64,000 nt of DNA, from assembly GCF_001889305.1 (NCBI RefSeq), contig NZ_CP013074.1, forward strand, positions 1,302,001 to 1,366,000, in the 5' to 3' direction. Under the pieces are notes generated by a model. It worked only from the letters and a program-made list of their open reading frames with translations, was not told the origin of the DNA and searched no databases. This document shows, one piece after another, positions 52,601 through 62,371 of the stretch (its first letter is position 1; every line of letters starts with the position of its first letter). This DNA is from Dehalococcoides mccartyi (GTDB lineage: Bacteria > Chloroflexota > Dehalococcoidia > Dehalococcoidales > Dehalococcoidaceae). The translations under genes and the position numbers were made by a program.

Positions 52601-53380
52601 GTGATATTGGAACGTATAGTATCCGACAACCTGCCTGATTTGAGGCGGCGGAAAGAGGAGCTGCCGCTTTTGAAACTGCAGGCATTGGTAGCGGACATGC
52701 CCTGTCCACCCCTTGACATGGCGGCAAGCCTGAAAGGCAACGGTATTAAGCTTATTGCCGAGGTCAAAAAGGCCTCACCCTCCAAAGGGATAATCCGGCC
52801 TGACTTTGACCCGGTGGATATTGCCCGCATATATGCCCGAAACGGGGCGGCCGCCATTTCGGTACTGACCGAAGAACACCATTTTCAGGGCAGCCTTCAA
52901 AATCTGAAACTAATACGTGAATCCAGGGCAGCATTAAATCTACCTTTGCTGCGGAAAGATTTTATCCATGACCCCTATCAGGTATATGAAGCCCGCCTGT
53001 ACGGGGCGGATGCTATTTTGCTGATAGCGGCCATGCTTACACCCCATAAACTGGAGGAGCTGCTTTCACTCAGCCACACGCTGGGTATGAAATGCCTGGT
53101 AGAGGTGCATACCCGGCCTGAACTGGACATAGCCCTCAAGAGCAATGCCCGGATTATCGGCCTGAATAACCGTGATTTGCATACATTTAAAGTGGACTTA
53201 AGCGTAACCGGAACCCTCCGCCCCCTGATACCGCCTGAGCATATAGTTGTCAGCGAAAGCGGCATCCAAACCAGAGCGGACATATCCCGTCTGACAGAGA
53301 TGGGGGTAGATGCGGTGCTTATAGGGGAAGCCCTGACGGCCTCGGCTGATATTGCCGCCAAGATGAGGGAACTGCTGTGA
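52601..53380 (+). CDS. trpC: Indole-3-glycerol phosphate synthase
   Basis: A 259-residue TIM-barrel enzyme that closes the indole ring. Catalytic motifs are [11 protein letters not shown] (about 52-62, with Lys), [13 protein letters not shown] (about 84-96), [27 protein letters not shown] (about 109-135) and [15 protein letters not shown] is at 52601, 4 bases after trpD. The stop overlaps the trpF GTG. Confidence 0.96.
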   Translation: MILERIVSDNLPDLRRRKEELPLLKLQALVADMPCPPLDMAASLKGNGIKLIAEVKKASPSKGIIRPDFDPVDIARIYARNGAAAISVLTEEHHFQGSLQNLKLIRESRAALNLPLLRKDFIHDPYQVYEARLYGADAILLIAAMLTPHKLEELLSLSHTLGMKCLVEVHTRPELDIALKSNARIIGLNNRDLHTFKVDLSVTGTLRPLIPPEHIVVSESGIQTRADISRLTEMGVDAVLIGEALTASADIAAKMRELL

Positions 53381-54036
53381 TAAAGACCAAGATTTGCGGT
53401 TTGACAGAGGTTGGACAAGCCTTGGCCACAGCCCGGACAGGGGCTGATTTTGCCGGAGTGGTATTTGCCCAAAGCAAACGGCGTATCACCCCTGACAAAG
53501 CCTTGCAGATAGCTGAAGCCTTAAAACCGCTTAACCCCAGACCTCTGCTGGTAGGTGTCTTTGCCAACCAGCCACTGGAGGAGGTAAATGAAATTGCCGC
53601 CACCTGCCACCTGGATATGGTGCAGCTTAGCGGGGACGAAAGCTGGGAATACTGCAACCGGGTAAAACTGCCGCTTATCAAAGCAATCCATATTGCCGAA
53701 GGCACTACCGCCGAAATGGTCATGCAGGAGATACAGGACGGGCTAAAAGCCCTGAGCAAACCGCCCGTATTCCTGCTGGATAAACGCACCCAAACATTAC
53801 TTGGAGGCAGCGGCCAGAGTTTTGACTGGCAGATTGTAAAACAGGTTTCACAGAAATACCCTGTGATGGTGGCCGGGGGGCTTAATCCCGAAAACATACA
53901 GGCGCTTCTGGAAACAGCCGCCCCCTGGGGAGTAGACGTAGCCAGCGGGGTGGAAACAAACGGGACAAAAGATACAGCTAAAATAAACCTTTTCATCAAA
54001 CGGGTGAAGGATGCGGATGGTAAGCGGATATGTTAG
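53377..54036 (+). CDS. trpF: Phosphoribosylanthranilate isomerase
   Basis: A 219-residue TIM-barrel enzyme. [17 protein letters not shown] (catalytic Cys at residue 6), [16 protein letters not shown], and the C-terminal [34 protein letters not shown] phosphate-binding segment match the family. The GTG start overlaps trpC by 4 bases, and its 3' end overlaps aroF by 7 bases. Confidence 0.95.
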   Translation: MIKTKICGLTEVGQALATARTGADFAGVVFAQSKRRITPDKALQIAEALKPLNPRPLLVGVFANQPLEEVNEIAATCHLDMVQLSGDESWEYCNRVKLPLIKAIHIAEGTTAEMVMQEIQDGLKALSKPPVFLLDKRTQTLLGGSGQSFDWQIVKQVSQKYPVMVAGGLNPENIQALLETAAPWGVDVASGVETNGTKDTAKINLFIKRVKDADGKRIC

Positions 54037-55052
54037 TAATAATGAAAAATGACGCCACAGAGGCACAGATAGCTAATGTTATGAGGGAGATTACCAATGC
54101 AGGCTACCGGGGTATACCCATACCGGGTGACCACCGGACTGCTGTCTGCATAGTGGGCAACCAGGGCATGGTAGAGGAAAACCCCTTTCTGGCACTGGAA
54201 GGGGTCAAGGAAGTGCTCAGGGTAACCAAGCCCTATAAACTGGTCAGCCGGGAAACCTGCCCCGAACCTACTGTTATCCGTCTGGGAGATGTGGAAATAG
54301 GAAACGGGTGCAAACCGGTTATCATAGCCGGGCCTTGCTCGGTGGAAAGCGAAGAACAAACCCTCTGCATAGCCCGTCAGGTAAAAGAGGGAGGTGCCAA
54401 GCTCTTCAGAGGGGGGGCATTCAAGCCCCGCACTTCACCCTACAGCTTTCAGGGTTTGGGTAAAGCCGGCCTCAAGATACTGGAAAAAGTACGCTCTGAA
54501 ACCGGCCTCTTTATTGTCACCGAGGCAACCGATTCTGAAAATCTGAAGCTGGTTGAAGCCAGCACAGACATTATCCAGATAGGTGCCCGCAATATGCAGA
54601 ATTATTCCCTGCTAAGGCGGGCAGGCCAGACAGAAAAACCGATTATCTTAAAGCGGGGGCTGTCAGCCACCATTGAAGAACTGCTGATGGCCGCCGAATA
54701 CATTATGGCCGAAGGCAACACCCAGGTAATATTGTGTGAGCGGGGTATCCGCACCTTTTCAGACAACACCCGCTTTACGCTGGACCTGAGTGCCATTCTG
54801 TCTGTCAAGGCCGTAAGCCATCTGCCAATAATAGTAGACCCCAGCCATGCGGCCGGACGCCGTGATTACGTTATCCCCCTGTCCAGAGCCGCCATTGCGG
54901 CCGGGGCAGACGGGCTGATAGTGGAAGTCCATTCAGACCCCGCTGCCGCTCTGTCAGACGGGGCGCAGTCTTTATATCCAGAACAGTTCAGCCGGCTGGC
55001 AAAAGAAGTGGAATATTTAAATATGCTGGGAGTAGAAAAATGCCTGAAGTAA
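54030..55052 (+). CDS. aroF: 3-deoxy-7-phosphoheptulonate (DAHP) synthase within the trp operon
   Basis: A 340-residue enzyme of the short type Ibeta class, with an N-terminal ferredoxin-like ACT-type regulatory extension (about 1-70, [39 protein letters not shown]) and the catalytic barrel with [43 protein letters not shown] and the metal ligands. It makes the first shikimate-pathway intermediate. Its place between trpF and trpB puts the flux entry step under T-box control. It overlaps trpF by 7 and trpB by 13 bases. Confidence 0.95.
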   Translation: MLVIMKNDATEAQIANVMREITNAGYRGIPIPGDHRTAVCIVGNQGMVEENPFLALEGVKEVLRVTKPYKLVSRETCPEPTVIRLGDVEIGNGCKPVIIAGPCSVESEEQTLCIARQVKEGGAKLFRGGAFKPRTSPYSFQGLGKAGLKILEKVRSETGLFIVTEATDSENLKLVEASTDIIQIGARNMQNYSLLRRAGQTEKPIILKRGLSATIEELLMAAEYIMAEGNTQVILCERGIRTFSDNTRFTLDLSAILSVKAVSHLPIIVDPSHAAGRRDYVIPLSRAAIAAGADGLIVEVHSDPAAALSDGAQSLYPEQFSRLAKEVEYLNMLGVEKCLK

Positions 55053-56239
55053 ACAGCAACTGCAAACCGGGGTATTTCGGCAAGTACGGCGGCCAGTTCG
55101 TGCCTGAAATACTGGTACCCGTCCTGAACGAACTGGAACAGGCTTACGAAAAAGCCAAAACAGATGAGGCCTTTCAGTCACGCCTGAAATACCTTTCAAA
55201 CACCTTTTCGGGGCGTCCCACTCCGCTGTATGCGGCCGAAAGGCTGACCGAATATCTGGGGGGTGCCCATATCTACCTCAAACGGGAAGACCTGGCCCAT
55301 ACCGGCGCCCACAAAATCAATAATGCCCTGGGTCAGGGTCTGCTGGCACAGCACATGGGCAAGAAAAGGGTTATTGCCGAAACCGGGGCGGGGCAGCACG
55401 GGGTAGCCACTGCGGCTGTCTGCGCTATGCTGGGGCTGGAATGTATTGTCTACATGGGCGAAGATGATATCAAACGCCAGGCCTTAAATGTGTTTCGCAT
55501 GAAGCTGATGGGAACGGAAGTCAGGAGCGTTTCTTCGGGCAGCCGCACCCTGAAAGATGCCATCAACGAAGCCATGCGTGACTGGGTAAGCAACCCGGAA
55601 ACCACTTATTACATAATCGGCTCGGTAGTCGGCCCGCGCCCTTACCCGGCCATGGTACGGGATTTTCAGGCCGTTATCGGGCAGGAAACCAAAGCCCAGT
55701 CACTAAAACAGCTGGGGGGGCTGCCGGACTGTATAGTGGCCTGCGTAGGCGGCGGCAGCAATGCCATGGGCATTTTTTATGATTTCATACCTGACCAAAG
55801 CGTACGCCTTATAGGGGTGGAAGCCGCCGGCAGCGGCATAAGCACCGACAAACATTCGGCTACCCTGAGTGCCGGCAAAGTGGGAATACTTCACGGAGCC
55901 ATGTCCTACCTGCTGCAAGACGAGCATGGGCAGGTGATTGAAACCCACAGCATTTCGGCAGGACTGGATTACCCCGGCGTAGGCCCGGAGCACAGCCATT
56001 TGAAAGACAGCAAACGGGTGGAATACGTTTCGGTAACAGATGACGAAGCCCTGAACGGTTTTAAACTCCTTTGTTCACTGGAAGGGATTGTACCCGCTCT
56101 GGAATCATCCCACGCCATTGCCCACGCCCTGAAAATAGCAGCTGATATGCCCAAAGATAAAAATATAGTCATAAACCTGTCCGGCAGGGGAGATAAAGAT
56201 ATGGATATTGTCCAGAAAGCAATGGGGGTGAACCTATGA
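55040..56239 (+). CDS. trpB: Tryptophan synthase beta chain
   Basis: A 399-residue PLP enzyme of the TrpB1 type that condenses indole with serine. [20 protein letters not shown] starts it. The PLP lysine is in [18 protein letters not shown] (about 93), with the phosphate loop [15 protein letters not shown] (about 236-250). The short N-terminus and lack of the TrpB2 insertion support pairing with TrpA. It overlaps aroF by 13 bases and trpA by 4 bases. Confidence 0.97.
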   Translation: MPEVNSNCKPGYFGKYGGQFVPEILVPVLNELEQAYEKAKTDEAFQSRLKYLSNTFSGRPTPLYAAERLTEYLGGAHIYLKREDLAHTGAHKINNALGQGLLAQHMGKKRVIAETGAGQHGVATAAVCAMLGLECIVYMGEDDIKRQALNVFRMKLMGTEVRSVSSGSRTLKDAINEAMRDWVSNPETTYYIIGSVVGPRPYPAMVRDFQAVIGQETKAQSLKQLGGLPDCIVACVGGGSNAMGIFYDFIPDQSVRLIGVEAAGSGISTDKHSATLSAGKVGILHGAMSYLLQDEHGQVIETHSISAGLDYPGVGPEHSHLKDSKRVEYVSVTDDEALNGFKLLCSLEGIVPALESSHAIAHALKIAADMPKDKNIVINLSGRGDKDMDIVQKAMGVNL

Positions 56240-57003
56240 GCCGCATCAGTGACGCATTTAGCAAACGCAAACCCCTTATAGCTTACATAACAGTCGGCTA
56301 TCCGGATATTGAAACCACCTTGAAACTGGTGCCTATGCTGGAAGCAAACGGGGTGGATATTATAGAGCTGGGCATTCCGTTTTCAGACCCCTTGGCAGAC
56401 GGGGTCACTATTCAGAACGCCAGCTACCAGGCACTTCAGAACGGGGTAACCCCTGAAGTCTGTTTGTCAGTTGCCGCCCGTCTAAAAGAAAAAACCTCTA
56501 TACCCATGGTATTTATGGGGTATTACAACCCCGTTTACAATTACGGTCTGAGCGAATTCTGCAATAAGGCGGCCGCCGCCGGTATAAGCGGCCTTATTAT
56601 TCCTGACCTGCCGCCGGGTGAGGCCGAAGATATAGAAGCAGCCGCCAAAGAAGCCGGGCTGGATATAATCTTCCTGTTAGCCCCCACCAGCACAGACGAA
56701 CGGATTAAACTGGTAGCCGCCAAATCAGGGGGGTTTATCTACCTTGTTTCCCACTCAGGCGTTACCGGGGCAACTGCCAACCTTCCGGCTGACCTCGGCA
56801 GTTTTGTAAGCAGGGTAAGAAAGGCCGCCCGCCAGCCTCTGGCAGTGGGTTTCGGCATTTCCACCCCCGAACAGGCCGCCGATATCTCAAAATATGCTGA
56901 TGGGATAATAGTAGGCAGCCGCATTATCCAGCTAGTACAGGCAGACCCTTCACTTGAAAAGGTAAGCGGCTTTGTCAGGCAGCTAAGAAAGGCACTTGGC
57001 TAA
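56236..57003 (+). CDS. trpA: Tryptophan synthase alpha chain
   Basis: A 255-residue TIM barrel that splits indole-3-glycerol phosphate. The catalytic residues are in [27 protein letters not shown] (Glu about 42, Asp about 53). [17 protein letters not shown] and [27 protein letters not shown] complete the signature. It is the last trp gene, with a perfect terminator 68 bases downstream. Confidence 0.97.
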   Translation: MSRISDAFSKRKPLIAYITVGYPDIETTLKLVPMLEANGVDIIELGIPFSDPLADGVTIQNASYQALQNGVTPEVCLSVAARLKEKTSIPMVFMGYYNPVYNYGLSEFCNKAAAAGISGLIIPDLPPGEAEDIEAAAKEAGLDIIFLLAPTSTDERIKLVAAKSGGFIYLVSHSGVTGATANLPADLGSFVSRVRKAARQPLAVGFGISTPEQAADISKYADGIIVGSRIIQLVQADPSLEKVSGFVRQLRKALG

Positions 57004-57070
57004 ACTGCAAAAACGGAGAAAAAGTTAACAGAAAACGGGGATACCGGAAAATTTAATACCCCGTAAACTG

Positions 57071-57102
57071 AAAAGGGGGAAGACTTAAGTCTTCCCCCTT
57101 TT
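57071..57102 (+). terminator. Terminator of the trp operon
   Basis: AAAAGGGGGAAGACTT followed directly by its exact reverse complement AAGTCTTCCCCCTTTT forms a 16-bp palindrome, then a short T-rich run. It may also act on the convergent rdhAB transcript. Confidence 0.88.
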
Positions 57103-57124
57103 ATTAGATATTCCAGAGATAAAA

Positions 57125-57397
57125 TCAGGCTTTCTTTACACGCCTCGCAGCCAGCTGCCATGAGATTGCCAGCAGTACAAGCCCCGGTAACCCTACAACC
57201 AACAGGAACATAGATGCCGCCTTACTTTCAAGTTCGTCCAGACTGCCAAAAAAGTTCTGGATAGTAAAGATAACCAAAGCCAAACCGATAATGCCAAGCA
57301 GCCATTCATACCAGGTAAGGCTGAAGTTATCTCTCTTCATCAGCCAGACAAGGCCCGACAGCAAAGCACCGGTAATGAGACCAATAATAAACCACAT
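57125..57397 (-). CDS. rdhB: Reductive dehalogenase membrane anchor RdhB
   Basis: A 90-residue protein with three hydrophobic helices (about 2-18, 32-48, 62-82). The segment SLTWYEWLLGIIGLALVIFTIQNFFGSLDE carries the WYEW motif characteristic of RdhB, which ties the Tat-exported catalytic subunit to the membrane. It lies 29 bases downstream of rdhA on the same strand, in the usual A-B order. Confidence 0.92.
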   Translation of the reverse strand: MWFIIGLITGALLSGLVWLMKRDNFSLTWYEWLLGIIGLALVIFTIQNFFGSLDELESKAASMFLLVVGLPGLVLLAISWQLAARRVKKA

Positions 57398-57426
57398 ATT
57401 TTTACTCTCCTCTATTGCGTTAGGAT

Positions 57427-58920
57427 TTATTTATCATATCCGCCGTGACTTGATGTAGCAGCACTGTCAAACCCGTAAACCGGCAGAGACAGATCCCACC
57501 ACTCTTCCTTGTCCTCGTTCAAACCGTAGCCAAAGAATTTATCCGCCTGCCACAGGAATGTATTCAGGGCGGGAGTAGTAGCCAGAGTAGCCCGGACAAG
57601 TTCATGGATAGGAGCAGTATTTGTATTGAAAGTGCAGGTAGCCATACAAGCACCGCAGCCATTGTACTCTGTCAGGAACAGCCAGCAATCAACAGCATTC
57701 GTCCAATACTGCTTGCGGCCGGGGGAATGGACAATGTCCGCCTTGCCATAAATATTTGGCAAATCCCAGGTGGGTTCATGATCTTTGGGTATGGCGTTTA
57801 CCGGACAGGCATCAGCACACTTGGTACAGGTCTGACAGAACCTCCAGATACCGGCATCTATAGGATTGGTAGGCTCAAGAGGCATATCGGTCACCAAACT
57901 GAACACCCCAAGTACAGGTCCGTATTCAGGGCTAGTGCAAAAACCGTTGTTGCGGTTTCCTTCGGTAATACCGGTCAGCTGGGCGCTGGCAATAGCAGGC
58001 ATAATACCCGAAAAGGGTGAGGCATAACCGTAACAGGTATAGCCAAGTGAACGGATAAATTCCTGAATAGAATTCTGGATATTACCGAAGAGCCGATAAC
58101 GCGACAGATTGGCAGCATACATTATCTGGGATTCATTTGCTGTCCTGAACATGTCTTTGGACATAGGCACGGTGAAGCAAAATTCATAAAGCTGTTTATT
58201 GGCCGGCAGAACAAAAGTAGTCGCCCCTTCGTAACCTACATCCACATCTTCAAATACATATGCTTTGCCCAGCGCCGGAGGCGGTGGGAAATTTTCCACG
58301 AAACCTATAGAGTTCGCAGCCCCTTTATGGTTGGTGAACACCAGTTTATCCTTGATTTTCTGGTCTATAACACCAAAACCGACCTGCCCGCCGCCGTAAA
58401 AGATTACCGCTGAACGCAGCATACGGCTGTTTTCCTCAGGAGTACCCTGCCAGACAGGTACATTCATACTTTGGGGAGTAGCCACCTTCTGGGGACCCAT
58501 AAAAGTGGTCACATAAGGCAAATTCATAAAAAAGCCTGCGCCGGATGAAAGGGCATAATCCTTCAGTGTCTGACCAGGAGTTTCACTGGTAATAGCATTT
58601 ACTTTATTGGTCAGGACATTGGCATATCGTTTCTTTATTTCGTCCACACCCAAATACTTAGCCTGGATACCGGGTGCCTGCCCTGTCTGGCGTCCATCCC
58701 ATCTATTCATCAATGACCAGTCAATTTCAGTAGTGGGATTATCCAACTCACGGTATTTCACCCACCAAGGGCGTTTCCATTCAGCATTAGGCGAAGATAT
58801 CACATCATCCAGATCACGAAAAGCCGGAGCGGCGGCCGCTGCAGTTCCAAGACCGGCACCGACTACCCCAAGCCCTTTCATAAAGTCACGTCGTGACAGC
58901 GCGGAATGAAAATTAGGCAC
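57427..58920 (-). CDS. rdhA: Reductive dehalogenase catalytic subunit RdhA
   Basis: A 497-residue respiratory reductive dehalogenase, which removes halogen from organohalides using a cobamide and two Fe-S clusters outside the membrane. The Tat signal LSRRDFMKGLGVVGAGLGTAAAAAPAF is at residues 8-34. The first cluster motif is CQTCTKCADACP (about 360-371). The second is CX9CX2CX3C ending NGCGACMATC (about 419-428). The start is GTG 58920, with AAGGAA 9-13 bases upstream. Substrate range cannot be read from sequence. The upstream region carries a strong promoter, an operator and a start-stop element. Confidence 0.95.
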   Translation of the reverse strand: MPNFHSALSRRDFMKGLGVVGAGLGTAAAAAPAFRDLDDVISSPNAEWKRPWWVKYRELDNPTTEIDWSLMNRWDGRQTGQAPGIQAKYLGVDEIKKRYANVLTNKVNAITSETPGQTLKDYALSSGAGFFMNLPYVTTFMGPQKVATPQSMNVPVWQGTPEENSRMLRSAVIFYGGGQVGFGVIDQKIKDKLVFTNHKGAANSIGFVENFPPPPALGKAYVFEDVDVGYEGATTFVLPANKQLYEFCFTVPMSKDMFRTANESQIMYAANLSRYRLFGNIQNSIQEFIRSLGYTCYGYASPFSGIMPAIASAQLTGITEGNRNNGFCTSPEYGPVLGVFSLVTDMPLEPTNPIDAGIWRFCQTCTKCADACPVNAIPKDHEPTWDLPNIYGKADIVHSPGRKQYWTNAVDCWLFLTEYNGCGACMATCTFNTNTAPIHELVRATLATTPALNTFLWQADKFFGYGLNEDKEEWWDLSLPVYGFDSAATSSHGGYDK

Positions 58921-58964
58921 TTTTCTATTTCCTTTTTAATAATATTTAGTCTTTCCTATAGTCA

Positions 58965-59003
58965 CCCGGTCTTCCCCGGGAGCCAATTTACATCTTCACC
59001 TCC
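58965..59003 (-). promoter_or_regulatory. rdhA leader with SD, AUG-UAA start-stop element and hairpin
   Basis: On the minus strand, GGAGG (59003-58999) and 5 bases are followed by ATG (58993-58991) and directly by TAA (58990-58988). This is an ideal ribosome-binding site for a one-codon frame, 68-73 bases upstream of the true rdhA start. CCCGG/CCGGG (58965-58969 with 58976-58980) can form a hairpin next. Confidence 0.55.
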
Positions 59004-59023
59004 GAATATTAACTGGCATTTTG

Positions 59024-59049
59024 CTAGTATGCGATACTAGTATACGATT
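59024..59049. promoter_or_regulatory. Tandem/palindromic operator at the rdhA promoter
   Basis: Two 13-base direct repeats, CTAGTATGCGATA (59024-59036) and CTAGTATACGATT (59037-59049), agree at 11 of 13 positions. CTAGTAT-GCG-ATACTAG (59024-59040) is also a perfect palindrome. They cover the predicted rdhA transcription start and touch its -10 box. The divergent MarR protein is the likely ligand. Confidence 0.75.
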
Positions 59050-59075
59050 ATAGTTTTAGATATTTCAGAGGTCAA
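59047..59075 (-). promoter_or_regulatory. rdhA promoter
   Basis: The minus strand reads TTGACC (59075-59070), a 17-base spacer and TATAAT (59052-59047). The start is predicted near 59040, giving a leader of about 120 nt. Confidence 0.78.
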
Positions 59076-59203
59076 TAAGCTTTATGGCTTAGAAGCCTAG
59101 GCATTTAGTATATTTTCAACATATATTTGTATTTATCCTCCGAATTATTGTTTAATAAACACATACAGGTAGTAGGCAAATCTGCTTAATACAAGAAGGT
59201 TAT

Positions 59204-59716
59204 ATGACTCACAGACTAAGAAAAGACGGCTACAAAATATGGTCAATTCTTATGCAGGCCAGAACGGCAGCCTACCACGTACGCAGAAAAGACCTGATGG
59301 AGTATGGAGTTTCACCGGAACAGGCAGGCATACTGGAACGGCTTTACCACACTAAAGACAAAACTATGACACCCACCCGCATAGCCGAGATTTTTTTACG
59401 TCAGCCCAACACTATTACCGCCATTTTGAGGGGCATGGAGAGAAAAGGGCTGGTTGAACTAAGCAAAGACCTGGAAAGAAAAAACATGATTCGGGTCACC
59501 ATTACCGAAAAGGGCACTCAGCTAAGAGAGATTATAAACACTAATCTTGCTGAAACACGCAAAATATTTGATGTCCTGTCTGACGAGGAGTTGGAACTGC
59601 TGGAAAATATGCTCTTAAGAATAAGAGATAAATCCATAACCCAAACTTCATCCTCCAAGTACAATGCAAAACGCAAACTTGAGCAGATTCACGAATCTGA
59701 CAGCCAGATACTCTGA
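59204..59716 (+). CDS. MarR-family regulator, divergent from rdhAB
   Basis: A 170-residue winged-helix protein. The MarR core is VSPEQAGILERLYHTKDKTMTPTRIAEIFLRQPNTITAILRGMERKGLVELSKDLERKNMIRVTITEKGTQLRE (about 36-110). The N-terminal helix DGYKIWSILMQARTAAYHV and the late DEELELLENMLLRIRDK give the dimer interface. MarR-type genes next to rdhA operons are a known Dehalococcoides arrangement and control them, probably as repressors; halogenated substrates as inducers is inference. Confidence 0.9.
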   Translation: MTHRLRKDGYKIWSILMQARTAAYHVRRKDLMEYGVSPEQAGILERLYHTKDKTMTPTRIAEIFLRQPNTITAILRGMERKGLVELSKDLERKNMIRVTITEKGTQLREIINTNLAETRKIFDVLSDEELELLENMLLRIRDKSITQTSSSKYNAKRKLEQIHESDSQIL

Positions 59717-59854
59717 CGGTATTCTCTCCGATACCCCGTTTGCCCGCTCCGGAAATACCTGCCACCTATATTTTTATCAGACCTCATTTATGCTTTTTCC
59801 GCTTGTGAAAATACTCCCGAATTGGTATCCTTTCGGCATAAGGAGACGCCTCTT

Positions 59855-60442
59855 ATGGAATATAATGTAGAAGTAAAACTGCTGGCTATGACCCCTGATG
59901 CCGAAAATCTGGCCGAACAGGCCGGGCGGCTGTGTTACGCCAGCGGCAGTAAACAGGGCAGCAGCCAGGACTGGCTTCAAACCCGTATCAAACAGGGGCA
60001 TGAAAGTCTGCTTGAACATGTGTCTGCCACTTTTTATATAAAGGCATCACGGGTGGTTACCCACGAACTAGTCAGACACCGCATTGGCAGTTACTCCCAG
60101 CGGAGCCAGCGTTACGTGAAGGAAAATCAGGCCGAGTTTATCACCCCGCCTGAAATAGCCGAAGGAAACGACGCCAAACTGGATTTATTTAAAGAGGCCA
60201 TGGAAAGTGCCTGGGATTCATACCGCAAACTGCTGGAAGCGGGTATAAAAGCAGAAATTGCCCGTTATGTGCTGCCTAATGCCTGCGCCACTGAGATTAT
60301 CTGCACCTGGAATTTCCGCGAACTGCGGCATATCTTGAAACTGCGTACCGCCCCGTCCGCCCAGCCGGAAATGCGGGCCGTAGCCGGCCGTATAAAAGAG
60401 ATACTACAAAAAGAAGCCCCCAAAATATTCGGAGACCTCTAA
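59855..60442 (+). CDS. thyX: Flavin-dependent thymidylate synthase
   Basis: A 195-residue FAD enzyme making dTMP from dUMP with methylenetetrahydrofolate. The ThyX motif RHRxxSxxxxSxRY is visible as RHRIGSYSQRSQRY (about residues 74-87). I start at ATG 59855 (MEYNVEVKLLAMTPDAENL) with AGGAG 9 bases upstream; a longer frame starts 33 bases earlier. The C-terminal helix EMRAVAGRIKEILQKEAPKIF is typical. Confidence 0.93.
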   Translation: MEYNVEVKLLAMTPDAENLAEQAGRLCYASGSKQGSSQDWLQTRIKQGHESLLEHVSATFYIKASRVVTHELVRHRIGSYSQRSQRYVKENQAEFITPPEIAEGNDAKLDLFKEAMESAWDSYRKLLEAGIKAEIARYVLPNACATEIICTWNFRELRHILKLRTAPSAQPEMRAVAGRIKEILQKEAPKIFGDL

Positions 60443-60473
60443 ACAGCACTTAATAATATTTTACCCTGCCGTA

Positions 60474-61409
60474 TCAGATTAAATGGCAGGCACAGAGGTG
60501 ATTTTCGTAAACCATCTTCAAAGGCGGCGCTTCCTGATGGCAAACCGGCAGATGCAACGGGCAGCGCCCAGCAAAACCGCAGCCGCATCCGTCTTCGTCA
60601 TGGTGATGCAGGTCGTGCCCATCTTCAAGCTCCAGTGCCAGCCCTGCCATAAGCATTTTGGTATAAGGGTGAACAGCCTGGGATATATTTTCTTTCCCCA
60701 TCACTTCAACCAGCTTGCCTCGGTACATAACCGCCAAACGGCTGCAAACCGAACTAACCATTTGCAGGTCATGTGAAATAAGCAGATAACTCAAACCATA
60801 TTCTTCTTTAAGCTCCAGCATAAGCCTGAGCAGCTGGTAACGCAAAATAGTATCCAGCCCGCTTAAAGGTTCATCAGCAATTATTATTTCAGGTCTTACC
60901 AATATAGTTCTGGCCAGTGACACCCGCTGACGCTGCCCGCCGGATAGTTCTACCGGGTAGCGGCCGGAAAGCGAAGGCGGAATAAAAGTTTTCTCCATAA
61001 CGGCTGAAACCGATTGCTGCATTTCAGCCTTGTTTAAGTGACGGTTTATCTTTAGAGGTTCTTCCAGAAGCCCTGTAACCCTCATGCGGGGGTCTAAAGT
61101 GGCGTCCGAGTCCTGCAGCATTAACTGGACTTCACGGCGGTACTTTTTGAACTCAGGGCCTTCCATCTTTTGCAGATCCTGCCCTTTATATTCAACCACA
61201 CCGGCAGAAGGGCGAACCAATCCTGCCAAAGCTCTGGCCAGAGTAGTTTTACCGGAGCCGCTTTCACCTACCAGCCCCAGTATTTCACCTTTTTCCAGTG
61301 TGATACTCACATCTGAAACAGCCTTGATAGTATGGTCCGGGTGCTTAAGGCGTACCAAAGGGTTATGTCTGACTACAAAATTAACTGACAGATTTTCAGC
61401 TTTTAACAC
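60474..61409 (-). CDS. Peptide/nickel-type ABC transporter ATP-binding protein (OppF/DppF-like)
   Basis: An ATPase subunit of a dipeptide/oligopeptide/nickel uptake system. Walker A is GESGSGKTT, the signature is LSGGQRQRVSLA, Walker B is IIIADEPLSGLD. A C-terminal cysteine-containing oligo/dipeptide-type extension follows (CGCGFAGRCPLHLPVC). I use GTG 61409 (311 residues), overlapping the upstream stop; an upstream ATG at 61493 would add 28 residues that overlap the neighbouring gene. The transported substrate is not known; His-rich HHHDEDGCGC near the end could bind nickel. Confidence 0.88.
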   Translation of the reverse strand: MLKAENLSVNFVVRHNPLVRLKHPDHTIKAVSDVSITLEKGEILGLVGESGSGKTTLARALAGLVRPSAGVVEYKGQDLQKMEGPEFKKYRREVQLMLQDSDATLDPRMRVTGLLEEPLKINRHLNKAEMQQSVSAVMEKTFIPPSLSGRYPVELSGGQRQRVSLARTILVRPEIIIADEPLSGLDTILRYQLLRLMLELKEEYGLSYLLISHDLQMVSSVCSRLAVMYRGKLVEVMGKENISQAVHPYTKMLMAGLALELEDGHDLHHHDEDGCGCGFAGRCPLHLPVCHQEAPPLKMVYENHLCACHLI

Positions 61410-62371
61410 GTTTGCAACCCATTTCGGGTATACAAATGACAAACCACCCTGCCGCTCTCCAGACAAACTTCCTGCGGTATTTCTTTTAAACAAATTGCGG
61501 TTGCCTGGGGACAGAACAGGGCGAAGCTACAACCCTTGTCATCACCTAATAAATCCCGGCTTTCAAAACCTGTCAAAGGCATATTCAAAAAACCTGCGGA
61601 CTGCTGATATTTCATAAGCATACGGCTATATGGATGGCGGGGATTTTCCATCAGACTTTCAGTATCACTGTACTCTACAACCCTGCCAGCATACATTACC
61701 GCTAGTTTCGGGCAAAGGGTTTTCAACGCAGGTAGGTCATGGCTGATAACAAGCAAACTGGTTTTACTTGAGGACTTTTTCAGTATATTCAAAGCGGTAG
61801 TACGGGTACTTGCGTCAAGGGCGGTAGTGGGTTCATCTGCCACCAGCAAGTCAGGCTCAGCAAGAAGGGCCATGGCGGTCAGCACTCTTTGGCGCATACC
61901 TCCGGACAATTGGTGGGGATAGCTTTTCAATACATGCTCAACAGCATGAATATCCCCCAACCCTAGTTCAAAAAACAAATGTTTTGCTCTATCCAGCCCA
62001 GTGTCCGGGCTGTTGAAGGCTGTTTTAATTTCACTAATCTGCTCACCCACCTTTAAAAGCGGGTTCAGAGCAGTAGACTGGTTTTGGGGAATAAGGGCAA
62101 TCTGCCTGCCCCTTATATAGTTCAGCTCTGTTTCGGGCAGATTTACCAGCTCCCTGCCTTTAAAAAGTATGCTGCCGCTTATAACTTTACCGGGTTGCTG
62201 CAGCCCCAGCAGGCTATAGACAAGCACAGTCTTGCCGCAGCCGCTCTCACCCATAATACCCAGACTACAGCCTGCTTCAAGATGTAAATTCAGCCCGTTG
62301 TTAGCCCTTACCAGCCCGGCTGGAGTCTCAAAATATACGTGCAGGTTGGTAACTTCAAGCAGGTTTTTCAT
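61403..62371 (-). CDS. Peptide/nickel-type ABC transporter ATP-binding protein (OppD/DppD-like)
   Basis: A 322-residue ATPase subunit. Walker A is GESGCGKTV (about 38-46), the signature LSGGMRQRVLTA, Walker B LLVADEPTTALD. LFCPQATAICLKEIPQEVCLESGRVVCHL is the C-terminal OppD-type extension with cysteines. It overlaps the downstream OppF-like gene by 7 bases and the upstream permease by 4, so the subunits are made together. Confidence 0.9.
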   Translation of the reverse strand: MKNLLEVTNLHVYFETPAGLVRANNGLNLHLEAGCSLGIMGESGCGKTVLVYSLLGLQQPGKVISGSILFKGRELVNLPETELNYIRGRQIALIPQNQSTALNPLLKVGEQISEIKTAFNSPDTGLDRAKHLFFELGLGDIHAVEHVLKSYPHQLSGGMRQRVLTAMALLAEPDLLVADEPTTALDASTRTTALNILKKSSSKTSLLVISHDLPALKTLCPKLAVMYAGRVVEYSDTESLMENPRHPYSRMLMKYQQSAGFLNMPLTGFESRDLLGDDKGCSFALFCPQATAICLKEIPQEVCLESGRVVCHLYTRNGLQTC

